In this document: in pieces, positions 27,095-36,573 of the stretch
Position numbering within the stretch: position 1 is the stretch's first letter
Layout: every line of letters begins with the position of its first letter
Source: Paenalicyclobacillus mengziensis
GTDB lineage: Bacteria; Bacillota; Bacilli; Alicyclobacillales; Alicyclobacillaceae
DNA length: 64,000 nucleotides
Assembly (NCBI RefSeq): GCF_017298635.1
Contig: NZ_CP071182.1
Coordinates: 3,944,001-4,008,000 of the forward strand
Reading direction: 5' to 3'
Notes under the pieces: generated by a model
What the model was told of the DNA's origin: nothing
What the model saw: only the letters and a program-made list of their open reading frames with translations
Databases searched by the model: none
Made by a program: the position numbers and the translations under genes

Positions 27095-28918
27095 ATGGAC
27101 CACATTTCCGTGGAACTGTCTCCCCTTCACATTCTTGACCCGCGTATCTCGTACGTCCTGCAGTTGTCGAGAATTGGACTTTGGGATTATGACCCAAATA
27201 TGAAGGCATCTTTTTGGTCCAAAGAGACTTTTGAATTGTACGATTTGCCCCCCCATGACGGGGCAGTATCGGTTGATGATATGGTTTCGCGGATTCACCC
27301 AGACGATATCGAGTTGTTTCTAACAAGAATTCATGGTTTTGGTTATGAGACGTACGACCTGACCTACCGAGTGGTACTGCCGGACGGAGACACGCGCGTT
27401 CTTCATTCACAAGCAGTTCCGTCGCTAGGGACAAAAGACCGAAGAGTTATGGGAGTCATCCGGGACATCACGAAGGAAAAACGCGCTGAGAGGCAGCTCG
27501 AAGAAAGCAAGGAGCGCTGTGAGTCGCTCAGCAAGTATAACACGGATGGCATCTGTGCACTGGACCTAAACGGATACATCATCGGCATTAATACATCGTA
27601 CACACAGATTACTGGTTATACGGAGCATGACCTCCTCGGCAAACACTACTTATCCATACCTTTTGAGTCTCCTGACAAGATGGCCTTCCAGACTACGAGT
27701 GTAATGCCGACGCAAGTTATTCATGCAAAAATGACCCGCAAGGACGGACGAAGCCTATCTGTATCTGTGAGAGCTGTTCCAATCATGGTTCAGGGTCAAA
27801 TATCCGGTGTCTACGCAATTATTCGAGACATCACCGAACTTGAGCAAGCGGAGCAAGCACTGCAACAAAGCAAAGCAAACCTTGAGCGTGCGGAAGAATT
27901 CGCTCGGCTAGGCCACTGGGAGATGGACTTGGCGTCCCGGAATATTGAGTGGTCGGACGAAATCTATCGGATACTCGGTTTTCAGTCAAAAGACGAAATT
28001 TCACACGAGGACTTTTTGCAAATGATTCACTCAGACGACCTCGACTATGTAAGGTCTCGCTTTACAAACTGTGTCGAGGGCACGTTACAAGAAGGCGACT
28101 ACCGCATCGTTTGCCCGTCTGGTGAAATCAAAACCCTCCACGCAAAGGCAGAACCGATTTTTAAAAACGGGCGCGTCATTCGTCTTTTCGGCGTCATTCA
28201 GGACATCACAGAACGGAAGCAGGCAGAGATGGAACTACTCGTTTACCGGGACAGGCTCGACCAATCCGAAAAGTTATCTGCAGTCGGACAGCTGGCGGCA
28301 GGAATCGCGCATGAAATTCGTAATCCATTAACCACCCTAAAAGGCTTTACTCAAATTTTTCGACAGAAATCTGCCCCAGACACCAGACATTATTTTGAAA
28401 TTATGAACAGTGAACTCGTTCGTATCCAACAGATCCTCGATGAGCTACTGGTTTTGGCAAAGCCCCAGGTTGTCACAAAATCTTTAGTCCATATCGATCT
28501 GATTCTCCAAGAAGTCGTTACTCTGATGGGGCCTCAGGCGATTTTACAGGACATCCGCATCGAAGTGGACTTTGCACCAAACATCCCACCAATCGTCGGT
28601 GTCCAAAACCAGCTTAAACAGGTCTTTATCAACGTTGTCAAGAATGCGCTGGAAGCCATGACCTCGAGTGGTGAGTTGCAGGTTCGCCTAACGTTCGACG
28701 ACGGGATGGTTCGTGCGCAATTTAGAGACAATGGCGACGGCATCCCGCCCGAGCGACTAGAGCGGCTCGGTGAGCCATTCTACACGACAAAAGACCACGG
28801 AACTGGGCTAGGCTTGCTGGTGACCAAACGCATTCTTGATGCTCATAACGGCAAGTTTGAGATTGTCAGCGAGGTCGGCCAAGGGACCACGGTGACAATT
28901 TTTCTCCCGAGTCACTAA
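27095..28918 (+). CDS. Soluble PAS sensor histidine kinase, orphan
   Basis: The 607-residue cytosolic kinase has no membrane segment. Three PAS domains with PAC tails are visible ([42 protein letters not shown]). HisKA has [15 protein letters not shown] with the phospho-accepting histidine; the ATPase domain shows NALEAM, DNGDGIP and [13 protein letters not shown]. It is closely similar in its catalytic half to the divergent kinase, suggesting a common origin. The ATG at 27095 has AAGGAG eight bases upstream; the GTG at 27089 is too close. No response regulator is nearby, so a Spo0F-type partner elsewhere is likely. Confidence 0.92.
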
Positions 28919-29277
28919 AAAACGGGTCCTAGAGCTGACAGGGTCATATCAACAACGAGATCACCCCATTTGATCCTGGTTATATCCCTCCCGTCAGCAC
29001 TCCCATTTCCCATGAGGCGTAATCCGCGCGTACCGGAACCCCTTTCTCCCCCACTTTCATATCGTGTCTTATACGCCACGCAAAGGAATGTTGCTTTATC
29101 GGAAATACAAATCATGACTTATCTAGCCGCTGTTTACAGTAAAGAGCAGATACCCATATGTATCTTTTGCATGGCTTTGACATCGAAACCCGCTGGCGTT
29201 TCTCTCACAGTATGCTAATATAAACTAGTTTTAAGATAATTTTTAATTTTCTCTATTCTAGGGGGCGTGTCGTTAGA
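28919..29277. other. Gene-free leader of glutamate dehydrogenase
   Basis: These 359 bases contain only short frames that look non-coding. The last 60 bases are very AT-rich (29221-29260) and precede a GGGGG block near the start codon. A TTGACA lies at 29174-29179, but no correctly spaced -10 box follows it. Confidence 0.4.
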
Positions 29278-30522
29278 TTGGCGGAATCTCTTAACTCCTA
29301 TTTGATTGCACAGCGGCAGATTGAAGAGGCTGGAACGATGGTTGGGCTCGAGCCACACCTCATCGAGATCCTCAAACGACCTATGAGGGTACTTTCAGTG
29401 TCGTTTCCGGTTCGTATGGATGACGGCTCCGTACAAGTCTTTGAAGGCTACCGTTCACAGCACAACGATGCCATGGGGCCAGGAAAAGGCGGGATTCGCT
29501 TTCACCCGCAAGTAACCATGGATGAAGTGAAGGCACTGTCGATGTGGATGACCATCAAGTGCCAGGTTGTTGGTCTGCCGTACGGCGGCGCAAAAGGGGG
29601 TGTCGTATGCGATCCTCGAACCCTTAGCGCAGGAGAACTGGAACGCGTTAGCCGCGGATTCATCGAGGCCATTGCCCAGATTATTGGCCCTGATAAGGAC
29701 ATTCCAGCTCCAGATGTATACACCAACGCCAAAATCATGGGGTGGATGATGGACGCGTACAGTAAGTTGCAAGGCTCTTTCGCGCCCGCTTCCATCACTG
29801 GCAAACCACTCTCCCTTGGTGGTTCAAGGGGAAGAGACGAAGCCACTGCAAGAGGTTGCGTCCTCACCGTGCTCGAAGCCATGAAAAAACGTGGGCAGTC
29901 TGTACAGGAAATCACGGCAGCAATACAGGGATTTGGCAACGCGGGACGAACCGCAGCAAAACTGCTTAGTGGCGTGGGTGTACGGGTTGTCGCCGTCAGC
30001 GACTCGACAGGGGCCTTGTACAATCCAAATGGCCTTGATGTGGACGCTTTGGCCAACCTGAAAGACCATGGTTCGTTCCGAAATTATGGACATTCAGAGC
30101 ACATGTCCAACCAAGCATTACTCGAACTGCCTGTCGATGTGCTGATTCCGGCTGCACTAGAAAACGTTATCACTGCTGAGAACGCCGGGCGAATACAAGC
30201 GTCCATCATCGCAGAAGCAGCCAACGGCCCAATCACGCCTGACGCCGATACGATTTTATTTGAGAGCGGCATCCAGGTCATTCCGGACGTGTTGGCAAAC
30301 GCGGGCGGTGTCACCGTATCGTATTTCGAATGGATACAAAACCTGACACACTCATATTGGACGAAAGAGCAGGTCGATGCAAAATTGGCTGACATCCTGG
30401 TGCCAAGTTACCACGAGGTGAACAAGATAGCACAAGAACATCGGACGACAATGCGTATGGGCGCCTACATGATGGCGCTTTCTCGAGTTGCAGAGGCCAT
30501 GAAGGCGCGAGGTTGGGTCTAA
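29278..30522 (+). CDS. Glutamate dehydrogenase, NAD(P)-dependent
   Basis: The 414-residue enzyme matches Bacillus RocG/GudB-type glutamate dehydrogenases. Substrate-binding stretches are GPGKGGIRFHP and VGLPYGGAKGGV, the latter holding the catalytic lysine. The Rossmann nucleotide site is in AIQGFGNAGRTAAKLL. The C-terminal NAGGVTVSYFEWIQN is also diagnostic. It interconverts glutamate and 2-oxoglutarate plus ammonia. The start is a TTG; no better in-frame ATG or GTG is present and the first residues (MAESLNSYLIAQRQIEEAG) fit the family. A stem-loop follows the stop. Confidence 0.94.
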   Translation: MAESLNSYLIAQRQIEEAGTMVGLEPHLIEILKRPMRVLSVSFPVRMDDGSVQVFEGYRSQHNDAMGPGKGGIRFHPQVTMDEVKALSMWMTIKCQVVGLPYGGAKGGVVCDPRTLSAGELERVSRGFIEAIAQIIGPDKDIPAPDVYTNAKIMGWMMDAYSKLQGSFAPASITGKPLSLGGSRGRDEATARGCVLTVLEAMKKRGQSVQEITAAIQGFGNAGRTAAKLLSGVGVRVVAVSDSTGALYNPNGLDVDALANLKDHGSFRNYGHSEHMSNQALLELPVDVLIPAALENVITAENAGRIQASIIAEAANGPITPDADTILFESGIQVIPDVLANAGGVTVSYFEWIQNLTHSYWTKEQVDAKLADILVPSYHEVNKIAQEHRTTMRMGAYMMALSRVAEAMKARGWV

Positions 30523-30534
30523 GCGTTTGTAGGG

Positions 30535-30573
30535 CAGCACACAGTCGGGTATACGTCCCCGTACTGTGTGCTG
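30535..30573. terminator. Stem-loop after glutamate dehydrogenase
   Basis: CAGCACACAGT (30535-30545) and ACTGTGTGCTG (30563-30573) form a perfect 11-bp stem with a 17-base loop, 13 bases past the stop. There is no clear U-tract, so termination efficiency is uncertain. It also lies just past the end of the convergent epimerase remnant. Confidence 0.55.
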
Positions 30574-30591
30574 TCAATTCATGGACAAGTT

Positions 30592-31199
30592 TTAAGATTT
30601 TTTGTGCAGATTCACAACCATACTCTTCCATGTTGGATATGCAGGTTTCCATCCGTATTGTCGCGCCTTCTCATTGGACGCACCGCGCTCCCAGCCCTCA
30701 CGACCCGACCGAATGTCGGGCAGAGGAGCGCCGATGGCCTCTGCATACGCAGGAATCCAGTCGACACCGCGGACTGGCTCATCATCGACGATGTTGAACA
30801 CGCCCGACGGCCAGCCAAGAGCCAGGACAGTCGCACTTGCAGCATCGTTGACGTGTATAAACGAGATAATTGCATCCGTCGCCGGTATCTGCTTTTGACG
30901 AATCTGATGGGCAACAAAGCCGTCGCTGGCGTAAAAAGTACCTGGACCATAAAATGCACCATATCTCAAAATCACGTAATGCGGCGTCTCTTTGACCGTA
31001 AATTCCAGCGTCTTTATCGCATCCACCAACTGCTTTCGCGGCACCAGAGCACACACATCAAGCGGAACATCCTCTGTAGCAGGCACTTCCCCTGGCTCAT
31101 ATGCAAAGGAAATGCTCTGAGCAATCGACCTGTTTCAATCAACTTTGGCAGCAACTGCGGACCTATCACACCCGAAGCACCTGCTACAAAGATTTTCAT
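30592..31199 (-). pseudogene. NAD-dependent epimerase/dehydratase, internally deleted
   Basis: The N-terminus MKIFVAGASGVIGPQLLPKL has the Rossmann GxxGxxG nucleotide site, but after about 25 residues the frame is lost. In a different frame the protein resumes with IAQSISFAYEPGEVPATED, LRYGAFYGPGTFYA, SFIHVNDAASATVLAL and GASNEKARQYGWKPAYPTW, all typical of the C-terminal half of this family. Compared with the usual roughly 300 residues, some 70-90 are missing at the junction near 31125, including the rest of the Rossmann fold, and a shorter gap is likely near IRSGREGW. The gene is almost certainly non-functional. Confidence 0.85.
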
Positions 31200-31316
31200 T
31201 GGCTATCCCACCCGTAACGTGACGATATGTGGAGAACTCTATACACAATCTTAACAGAGTGCCAACATGTCGTTCATATGACTGCAACATTTACGGGCTA
31301 ACATGGTGCATGTAGC

Positions 31317-31389
31317 TAGCCACTACGAACTCAGTTTTGACCCCCTTGCAATACATTTTGGGCCGTCACGAAGTCGTGGCGGCTACTTT
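31317..31389 (+). repeat. Terminator-bearing small dispersed element, copy 2
   Basis: TAGCCACTAC (31317-31326), TTTTGACCCCCTT, then GGCCGTCACG/CGTGGCGGC and seven T mirror the element at 22120-22192 in order and orientation. The remaining parts of the 257-bp gap around it show no gene. Confidence 0.6.
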
Positions 31390-31456
31390 TTTTGAGAATG
31401 ACCTCGCATCATTGCATTCTTAACATTTCATTCTTAACGATTCCCGCCATCACTGC

Positions 31457-31858
31457 TCATTTTTCAAACCGTACCGTCAGACTATAAGTAGGCGAAGTTG
31501 TCCGATAATCGATTACGTCAGCGGGTAGCTCTCCAAGCTTCGACAGCGCTTCAACTTTATCCTTATCCACCACCTCCACCAGACATCTCTGAATCAGATG
31601 CGGTTCAAGCAGCTTTGACAGTTGTTCCACCTCGTATGTTGTGTAGCGTGCTGTCATCCGAGCCCGTTCCTGTACGTTCAGTTGCACCTTCCCCGTTCGA
31701 TTTCTATCGCGAATCGCAGAAATCTCGTTGTCTCGCATAAACGGCTCAATGACTTTTCGCAGTGCAGACATTCTCTCGTCCAACTGCTTTGACACCTGAT
31801 AAAGCTCCATGTATTGGTCTACTGCATCTTGAACCTGACCCGGAATATTCGCTGTCAA
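31457..31858 (-). CDS. Hypothetical protein, 133 residues
   Basis: I do not recognise a family. The protein is soluble, charged and mostly helical: an N-terminal helix (VQDAVDQYMELYQVSKQLDERM) is followed by VIEPFMRDNEISAI and ends in a short beta-like segment (TYSLTVRFEK). It has no cysteines apart from one near residue 92, no signal peptide and no membrane segment. The TTG start is well supported by AAGGAGGG seven bases upstream. It lies between the epimerase remnant and the GbsR-type regulator, all leftward, with about 90 bases to each. Confidence 0.75.
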   Translation of the reverse strand: MTANIPGQVQDAVDQYMELYQVSKQLDERMSALRKVIEPFMRDNEISAIRDRNRTGKVQLNVQERARMTARYTTYEVEQLSKLLEPHLIQRCLVEVVDKDKVEALSKLGELPADVIDYRTTSPTYSLTVRFEK

Positions 31859-31950
31859 CTCCGTTCCCTCCTTAATACCGTTACTGGAGTCTATGAGTTG
31901 ACGAACTGGTTCATTCTATCAGGGCGCTTCCTCTTTGCCCAAGACGCTCT

Positions 31951-32463
31951 TCAAAGTGTTTCGGATTTCAACCGTTCTACAAACTGATGCAGCCACACAT
32001 AATAGTTTTTGGCATGGACAACTTTACCCAAGTCATGATTGGCGTCCTGACGTGTGACTTCGTCCGTGTTCCGATTGTCAAGAATTTGCTTTAGCCTTGG
32101 TATTACTTCATCAATAACGCCCGTGACGACCTCAATCTCGTGCTCAAGCTTGGAGGTCAGAAACTGTTGAAACGAGGACAGAAAATCCGGATCTGCACGA
32201 AACAGTTCCTTCCGGTCAAGCTTGTAATCTAGTTTATTAATCATTTTGGCCTCGATGAGTGACCTGACTGCGTAGCTCATACTGCTCTTGCTCATACCCA
32301 TCACGTCTTTCATTTCTTCAAGAGTCATCGGTCTGTCTTCGAAGAACATATAGGCATATAACTCGCTTGCCGAGTGTGTTAGGTCATACCAGCCCATAAC
32401 ACTGGCAATCGCGTGTACCATCTGCTGTCGCAAATCTTGTACTTCCCCCGTGGTCGTAATCAT
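31951..32463 (-). CDS. GbsR/MarR-type transcriptional regulator
   Basis: The 170-residue protein has the winged helix-turn-helix of the GbsR subgroup: MTLEEMKDVMGMSKSSMSYAVRSLIEAKMI followed by a KLDYKLDRKELFRAD wing. A C-terminal helical dimerisation region follows. Bacillus relatives (GbsR, OpcR, OpuAR) repress glycine-betaine uptake or synthesis genes. Here the divergent neighbour is a small multidrug-resistance-type transporter gene, which is the likely target. Inverted repeats at 32502 and 32627 lie in the shared promoter region. Confidence 0.88.
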   Translation of the reverse strand: MITTTGEVQDLRQQMVHAIASVMGWYDLTHSASELYAYMFFEDRPMTLEEMKDVMGMSKSSMSYAVRSLIEAKMINKLDYKLDRKELFRADPDFLSSFQQFLTSKLEHEIEVVTGVIDEVIPRLKQILDNRNTDEVTRQDANHDLGKVVHAKNYYVWLHQFVERLKSETL

Positions 32464-32501
32464 CCAGCGACGCCTCCTGTCCCCTACACCCGCGGTCCAT
32501 C

Positions 32502-32519
32502 GTTCAAAAAAACTTGAAC
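32502..32519. promoter_or_regulatory. Candidate operator for the GbsR-type regulator
   Basis: GTTCAA (32502-32507) and TTGAAC (32514-32519) form a perfect inverted repeat with a six-base A-rich centre, 39 bases upstream of the regulator start. The symmetry suits a dimeric MarR-type protein and would allow autoregulation. Confidence 0.45.
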
Positions 32520-32626
32520 ATTACCGAAGCGCATAAATAGTTTTATTTTCAAACCCATATGTGCAGTTAACTTCTCCAATCACCTACAAAACCCTTTCCT
32601 AATTTTGTTTTCTACAAAACTGTTAC

Positions 32627-32645
32627 AAAGACTTTACAAGTCTTT
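32627..32645. promoter_or_regulatory. Second inverted repeat before the efflux gene
   Basis: AAAGACTT (32627-32634) and AAGTCTTT (32638-32645) are a perfect 8-bp inverted repeat with a three-base centre, 88 bases before the transporter start. It could be an operator or a short leader hairpin. Confidence 0.4.
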
Positions 32646-32733
32646 AACACGTCATTCATCGAAGATTTACAGTCCGAACGTACAGTTTCAATTGAACGAA
32701 CAACAGCACATCAATGCGAAAGAGAAGATTCTC

Positions 32734-33066
32734 ATGAAATGGCTGATGCTACTTCTCGCAATTGTCCTTGAAGCCTGCGGCACCACATCCATGAAGCTGT
32801 CAAACGGATTTGCAAACTTCGTTCCTTCAGTGTTGATGTTTGTACTCTACGGCGCGAGCTTAGTAGTCCTTGATGTCGCACTAAAGCAGATTCCAGTCGG
32901 TATCGCATACGCCATCTGGTCTGGACTCGGAATCGTCATCATCTCGTCGATTGACGCTTTCTACTTTAAAGAATCGCTGTCCCTGCAGCAGATTCTATTC
33001 ATTCTCCTGATTCTTGTTGGCGTTGCAGGCTTAAATCTGAGTAGCCTGCACTCGCGTACACGATAA
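32734..33066 (+). CDS. Small multidrug resistance (SMR) family transporter
   Basis: The 110-residue protein has four membrane helices. It shows the SMR signatures: LAIVLEACGTTSMKLSNGF with the essential membrane-embedded glutamate of helix 1, and PVGIAYAIWSGLGIV in helices 2-3. Members function as antiparallel dimers exchanging protons for quaternary ammonium drugs, guanidinium or, in some cases, osmolytes. The ATG at 32734 gives the standard length; the open frame to 32605 is extra. Pairing with a GbsR-type repressor suggests a quaternary-amine substrate, which is inference. Confidence 0.9.
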   Translation: MKWLMLLLAIVLEACGTTSMKLSNGFANFVPSVLMFVLYGASLVVLDVALKQIPVGIAYAIWSGLGIVIISSIDAFYFKESLSLQQILFILLILVGVAGLNLSSLHSRTR

Positions 33067-33147
33067 AAGAGCGGGACGGATAGATACCGATAGGGACAAG
33101 GATGCACACCAGGACGCAAGAGGGAGGTTTCTTCCATTAACGAGGTT

Positions 33148-34089
33148 ATGAATCAAGCAAACGAGATTGTGAATCCAGCGGTTGAACCAACTCGCCCCCG
33201 CGTCGTCGTTCAGGCAAAGTCGTCACTGTACCGCTTTACGCACTGGGCGTTTTTCGCTCCAGCGATGTTCTTTATCACTGTTTTCATTTTCGTACCAGCA
33301 GTCTATGTCGTTTATCTGAGTCTACTGCACTGGAATCTGCTTAGTTCGCATCCAAAATTTGTCGGACTGAGGAACTACTTGTATCTGTTTCATGACAGCA
33401 ATTTCCACACTGCGCTTATAAATTCAGGAATCGTGAGTGCAGCGATGGTGTTTATCGCACTCCCTATCGGTCTCGGACTTGCGACTTTGGCAGACCTTGG
33501 GCTCCGTGGCACACCTGTCTATCGAACGATTATTTTCAGTCCCTACGTCATCCCACTTGTTGCTTCGGGACTCATCTGGTCCCTTCTGTTTAATGGGTCG
33601 ACCGGTCTTGTCAATGCAGTACTTCATCTCTTTGGCATTGCAGGCCCGAATTGGCTTGGTACAAGTCCTTATGCTCTCATTTCCGTTATCGTGGTGACCG
33701 TTTGGCAGTTTACAGGTTACTACATGCTGATTTTTCTCGGGGGCCTGCAGGGCGTGCCAGCCGCACTCAAAGAAGCAGCCCGAGTGGACGGTGCTGGTAC
33801 ATGGAGAGTTTTCCGCAGCATCACCTTACCGGCACTGTCTCCAAGTATCTTTTTCGCCGTCGTGGTTTGTATTATCCAGTCACTGCAGACTTTTGACCAG
33901 GTTTACGTCATGACCGAAGGCGGTCCAGACGGATCCACAACAACGCTAGTGTACTACATCTTTGAGCAAGGATTTGGCATGTACAATATTGGTCCAGCGA
34001 CAGCTGCATCGGTAGTTTTGCTCGTTATTTTGGCGGTTCTGACATTTGTTCAGCTGCGCGTGAGCCAACGATGGGTGGTGGAAGAATGA
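33148..34089 (+). CDS. Sugar ABC transporter permease, UgpA/MalF type
   Basis: The 313-residue membrane protein has six helices and the EAA loop ALKEAARVDGAGTWRVFRSI that contacts the ATPase. The family imports sugars or glycerol phosphates with a binding protein. The ATG at 33148 has only a short GAGG just before it, while a much better GGGAGG (33122-33127) lies eight bases before an in-frame ATT at 33136; an ATT start is therefore possible. It overlaps the second permease by four bases and is followed by the binding protein. No ATPase gene is present; an MsmX-like shared ATPase is probable. Confidence 0.9.
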   Translation: MNQANEIVNPAVEPTRPRVVVQAKSSLYRFTHWAFFAPAMFFITVFIFVPAVYVVYLSLLHWNLLSSHPKFVGLRNYLYLFHDSNFHTALINSGIVSAAMVFIALPIGLGLATLADLGLRGTPVYRTIIFSPYVIPLVASGLIWSLLFNGSTGLVNAVLHLFGIAGPNWLGTSPYALISVIVVTVWQFTGYYMLIFLGGLQGVPAALKEAARVDGAGTWRVFRSITLPALSPSIFFAVVVCIIQSLQTFDQVYVMTEGGPDGSTTTLVYYIFEQGFGMYNIGPATAASVVLLVILAVLTFVQLRVSQRWVVEE

Positions 34090-34922
34090 CCACAACGACT
34101 CGACTCCAACGGATGGCGGGACATATATTGCTTATCCTCGCATCCCTGCTGGTTTTGTTGCCTGTTTACTGGATGGCGGTTAGCGCTCTTGAACCGAACG
34201 CCGACATCCTGTCCTCAACCATTCACTGGTTCCCGCACCACTTTCAACCTGGAAACTTCAGCGCTGCCCTCCACGCGCAGCCCTTTGGACGGTTCTTTTT
34301 CAACAGTTTTCTCATGAGCAGCCTGATTGTTCTTGTCCAGGTTATTACGTCAAGTCTTGCTGCGTACGCCCTTGTGTTCATTCCGATGCGGCGTAAACGA
34401 AGCTGGTTCTTTTCCATCCTGCTCGCCATGATGATCCCGATGCAGGCGACGTTCATCCCAGTGTATCTCATTCTAAGCAGTGTCCATCTCATCAACACTT
34501 ATATCGGCTTGGTGGTACCGTTTGCGGGCAGCGCGTTTGGCATCTTCCTCTTACGCCAGGGTTTCGTTTCGATTCCAAAAGACCTGGTGCAGGCAGCACG
34601 GATTGATGGCGCTTCGGAATGGCGGATTCTCGCATCGATTGTACTGCCAAATGCAAAGCCGATGATTATCACCCTGGTCCTGTTGAACTTTGTATTCCAC
34701 TACAACGACCTGTTCTGGCCGCTCATTTCTACGAACACCACAAACATGCGCGTTGTGCCCGTCGCATTGTCGTACTTCCTCAGCCAGGAAGCAGGACAGA
34801 CCTTACAGTGGAATCTCTTAATGGCAGCCGATCTCGTTACTATCCTGCCTGTACTCGCATTGTTCCTGATTGGCCAGCGCTATATGGTCAAGGGAATCAT
34901 GGGCAGCGCCATCAAGGGCTGA
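34086..34922 (+). CDS. Sugar ABC transporter permease, UgpE/MalG type
   Basis: The 278-residue protein has six membrane helices and the EAA loop DLVQAARIDGASEWRILASI. It forms the channel together with the UgpA-type partner. The ATG at 34086 overlaps the previous stop (ATGA), showing translational coupling; an ATG at 34071 is less likely. The first periplasm-side segment (ALEPNADILSSTIHWFPHHF) is typical of MalG-type permeases of oligosaccharide importers. Confidence 0.92.
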   Translation: MTTTTRLQRMAGHILLILASLLVLLPVYWMAVSALEPNADILSSTIHWFPHHFQPGNFSAALHAQPFGRFFFNSFLMSSLIVLVQVITSSLAAYALVFIPMRRKRSWFFSILLAMMIPMQATFIPVYLILSSVHLINTYIGLVVPFAGSAFGIFLLRQGFVSIPKDLVQAARIDGASEWRILASIVLPNAKPMIITLVLLNFVFHYNDLFWPLISTNTTNMRVVPVALSYFLSQEAGQTLQWNLLMAADLVTILPVLALFLIGQRYMVKGIMGSAIKG

Positions 34923-34935
34923 GGTTAAAACTTAC

Positions 34936-34972
34936 ACTGACGGATTCAACCGAAATGAGTCATTTCATCAGT
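34936..34972 (+). other. Hairpin between permease and binding-protein genes
   Basis: GAAATGA-G-TCATTTC (34952-34966) is a perfect inverted repeat, flanked by ACTGA (34936-34940) and TCAGT (34968-34972). It lies in the 141-base gap before the binding-protein gene, where a stem-loop could stabilise or attenuate mRNA to set different protein levels. No U-tract follows. Confidence 0.4.
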
Positions 34973-35063
34973 ACGTCCGTTACCAAAACGGTTTCACGCA
35001 ATTGTTCACATACAGCTGTAACGCTCACAAACATGCGCTAGTAAGCGCGAGGAGGAACTCGTA

Positions 35064-36425
35064 TTGAACAAGAAGCACGTCAAGGCAGGCACGATTTTGT
35101 TGGCATCGCTTAGCGTTGTGGCAACTGCAGGCTGTGGTGCCGCTACAAACGCAAATTCGGGAAGCACGAACCAAGCTTCAGGCACTGCTTCCTCGACCAA
35201 TAGTGCTGCGTCAGCATCCGGCAGCAACAACGTGGTCAACATCAACTTCTGGTATGGTATCGGTGGGAACCTGAGCAACGACGTACAGAAGATGGTACAA
35301 CAGTTTAACGCGTCACACCCGGACATGCACGTAACAGCAACCTACCAAGGCAGTTACTCAGGCGGCGGTCCAGAACAGCAAAAACTCCTTGCAGCGCTTG
35401 CAGCAGGCAATCCTCCTGACATTGCACAAATTGAAGTAAACTCGATGGGTGTATTCGCAAACTCGGGTAAGTTGATGGACCTGACAAGCTTCATGAACCA
35501 AAGCTCCGTTGACAATCCCAATAATTTTTTGAAGGGTATGCTTGTCAGCACCGAATGGAATGGGAAGTATTATGGCGTACCACTCAACCGAAGTGTGCCG
35601 GTGCTGTTCTACAATAAGACACTGTTCGACAAAGCGGGTATTCAAGGCCCTCCCAAGACGTGGGATGAACTGGCGGTTGACGCCAAGAAATTGACAACCG
35701 GAACCGGAAGTTCAAAGGTGTACGGCTACGGTCCGCTCGTTGACTGGTGGCCGTGGGAGTCAATGGTTTGGTCGTCTGGCAGTGAGATTCTTTCCAGCAA
35801 TATGCAGAAAGCATTGTTTAACACTCCCGAGCTCGACAGGGTTCTCAGTCTGCAACAGTCCCTTGTCAAAAACGGAGACGCATATGCGGAGACCGGATCG
35901 AACTATTGGAACTTGATGACCGAAGATTTTATCAAGGGCAAAATCGCGATGGATATCGACTCCATCGGGGACGCTGCCGAGGTACAGCAAGGTGTCGGGT
36001 CGAACTTCCAGTGGGGTACTGCGTACCTCCCGAGCGATAAGACGCTGAACGTACCACCCGGAGGCGGAGACATGGCAATCATGAATGGTCTGCCGGCATC
36101 TCATGTGAAGGCCGCAGAGACATTCATCGAATGGTGGACTGCACCGACACAAACGCTTGAATGGTCGAAGATGACAGGTTACCTCCCAGTTCAGCAGGCA
36201 GCAGTACAGGAGCCTTCATATCAGACGTATCTGCAGCAAAATCCACAGTTTAAGACGGCTATCGACGAACTACAGTTCCAGAAAGCAGCCCCAGCATCAT
36301 CTCACCTTCTGGATGTCCTGAAGTATGCACAGCAAGGGTTACAAGGCATTTTTGATGAGGGTAAATCCGTGCAGTCGCAAATGGCCCAAGCCGCGAGCCA
36401 GGCCAATAGTCTGCTCGGCAACTAA
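35064..36425 (+). CDS. Extracellular solute-binding lipoprotein for a sugar ABC transporter
   Basis: The 453-residue protein starts with a lipoprotein signal (VKAGTILLASLSVVATAGC), the cysteine being the lipidation site. A Ser/Asn/Ala-rich linker follows, then a family 1 solute-binding domain: INFWYGIGGN, MVQQFNASHPDMHVTATYQG, LAALAAGNPPDIAQIE and VPVLFYNKTLFDKAGI. It hands a sugar or oligosaccharide to the two upstream permeases. The TTG start follows GAGGAGG by eight bases. A terminator hairpin closes the operon at 36454. Confidence 0.93.
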   Translation: MNKKHVKAGTILLASLSVVATAGCGAATNANSGSTNQASGTASSTNSAASASGSNNVVNINFWYGIGGNLSNDVQKMVQQFNASHPDMHVTATYQGSYSGGGPEQQKLLAALAAGNPPDIAQIEVNSMGVFANSGKLMDLTSFMNQSSVDNPNNFLKGMLVSTEWNGKYYGVPLNRSVPVLFYNKTLFDKAGIQGPPKTWDELAVDAKKLTTGTGSSKVYGYGPLVDWWPWESMVWSSGSEILSSNMQKALFNTPELDRVLSLQQSLVKNGDAYAETGSNYWNLMTEDFIKGKIAMDIDSIGDAAEVQQGVGSNFQWGTAYLPSDKTLNVPPGGGDMAIMNGLPASHVKAAETFIEWWTAPTQTLEWSKMTGYLPVQQAAVQEPSYQTYLQQNPQFKTAIDELQFQKAAPASSHLLDVLKYAQQGLQGIFDEGKSVQSQMAQAASQANSLLGN

Positions 36426-36453
36426 AGAACACCCTACAAGCACCGAGCAAAAC

Positions 36454-36495
36454 AGTGAACCGAGGTCAACAAGGGCCTCGGTTCACTCGCGTCTT
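36454..36495 (+). terminator. Terminator after sugar ABC operon
   Basis: AGTGAACCGAGG (36454-36465) and CCTCGGTTCACT (36476-36487) form a perfect 12-bp stem with a ten-base loop, followed by a short T-rich stretch CGCGTCTTTAT. It lies 28 bases after the binding-protein stop. Confidence 0.8.
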
Positions 36496-36573
36496 TATCC
36501 AGCTCTATTGAGCCATTCAAATTCATTGCGCTTCTGCGCTCCATCATGACTTACACGTACTCTTTATATCTCC

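Noticed and set aside
30568..31254. 228-codon plus-strand frame opposite the epimerase remnant
   Set aside because: The minus strand carries recognisable epimerase motifs; the plus-strand product has none and no good start site.
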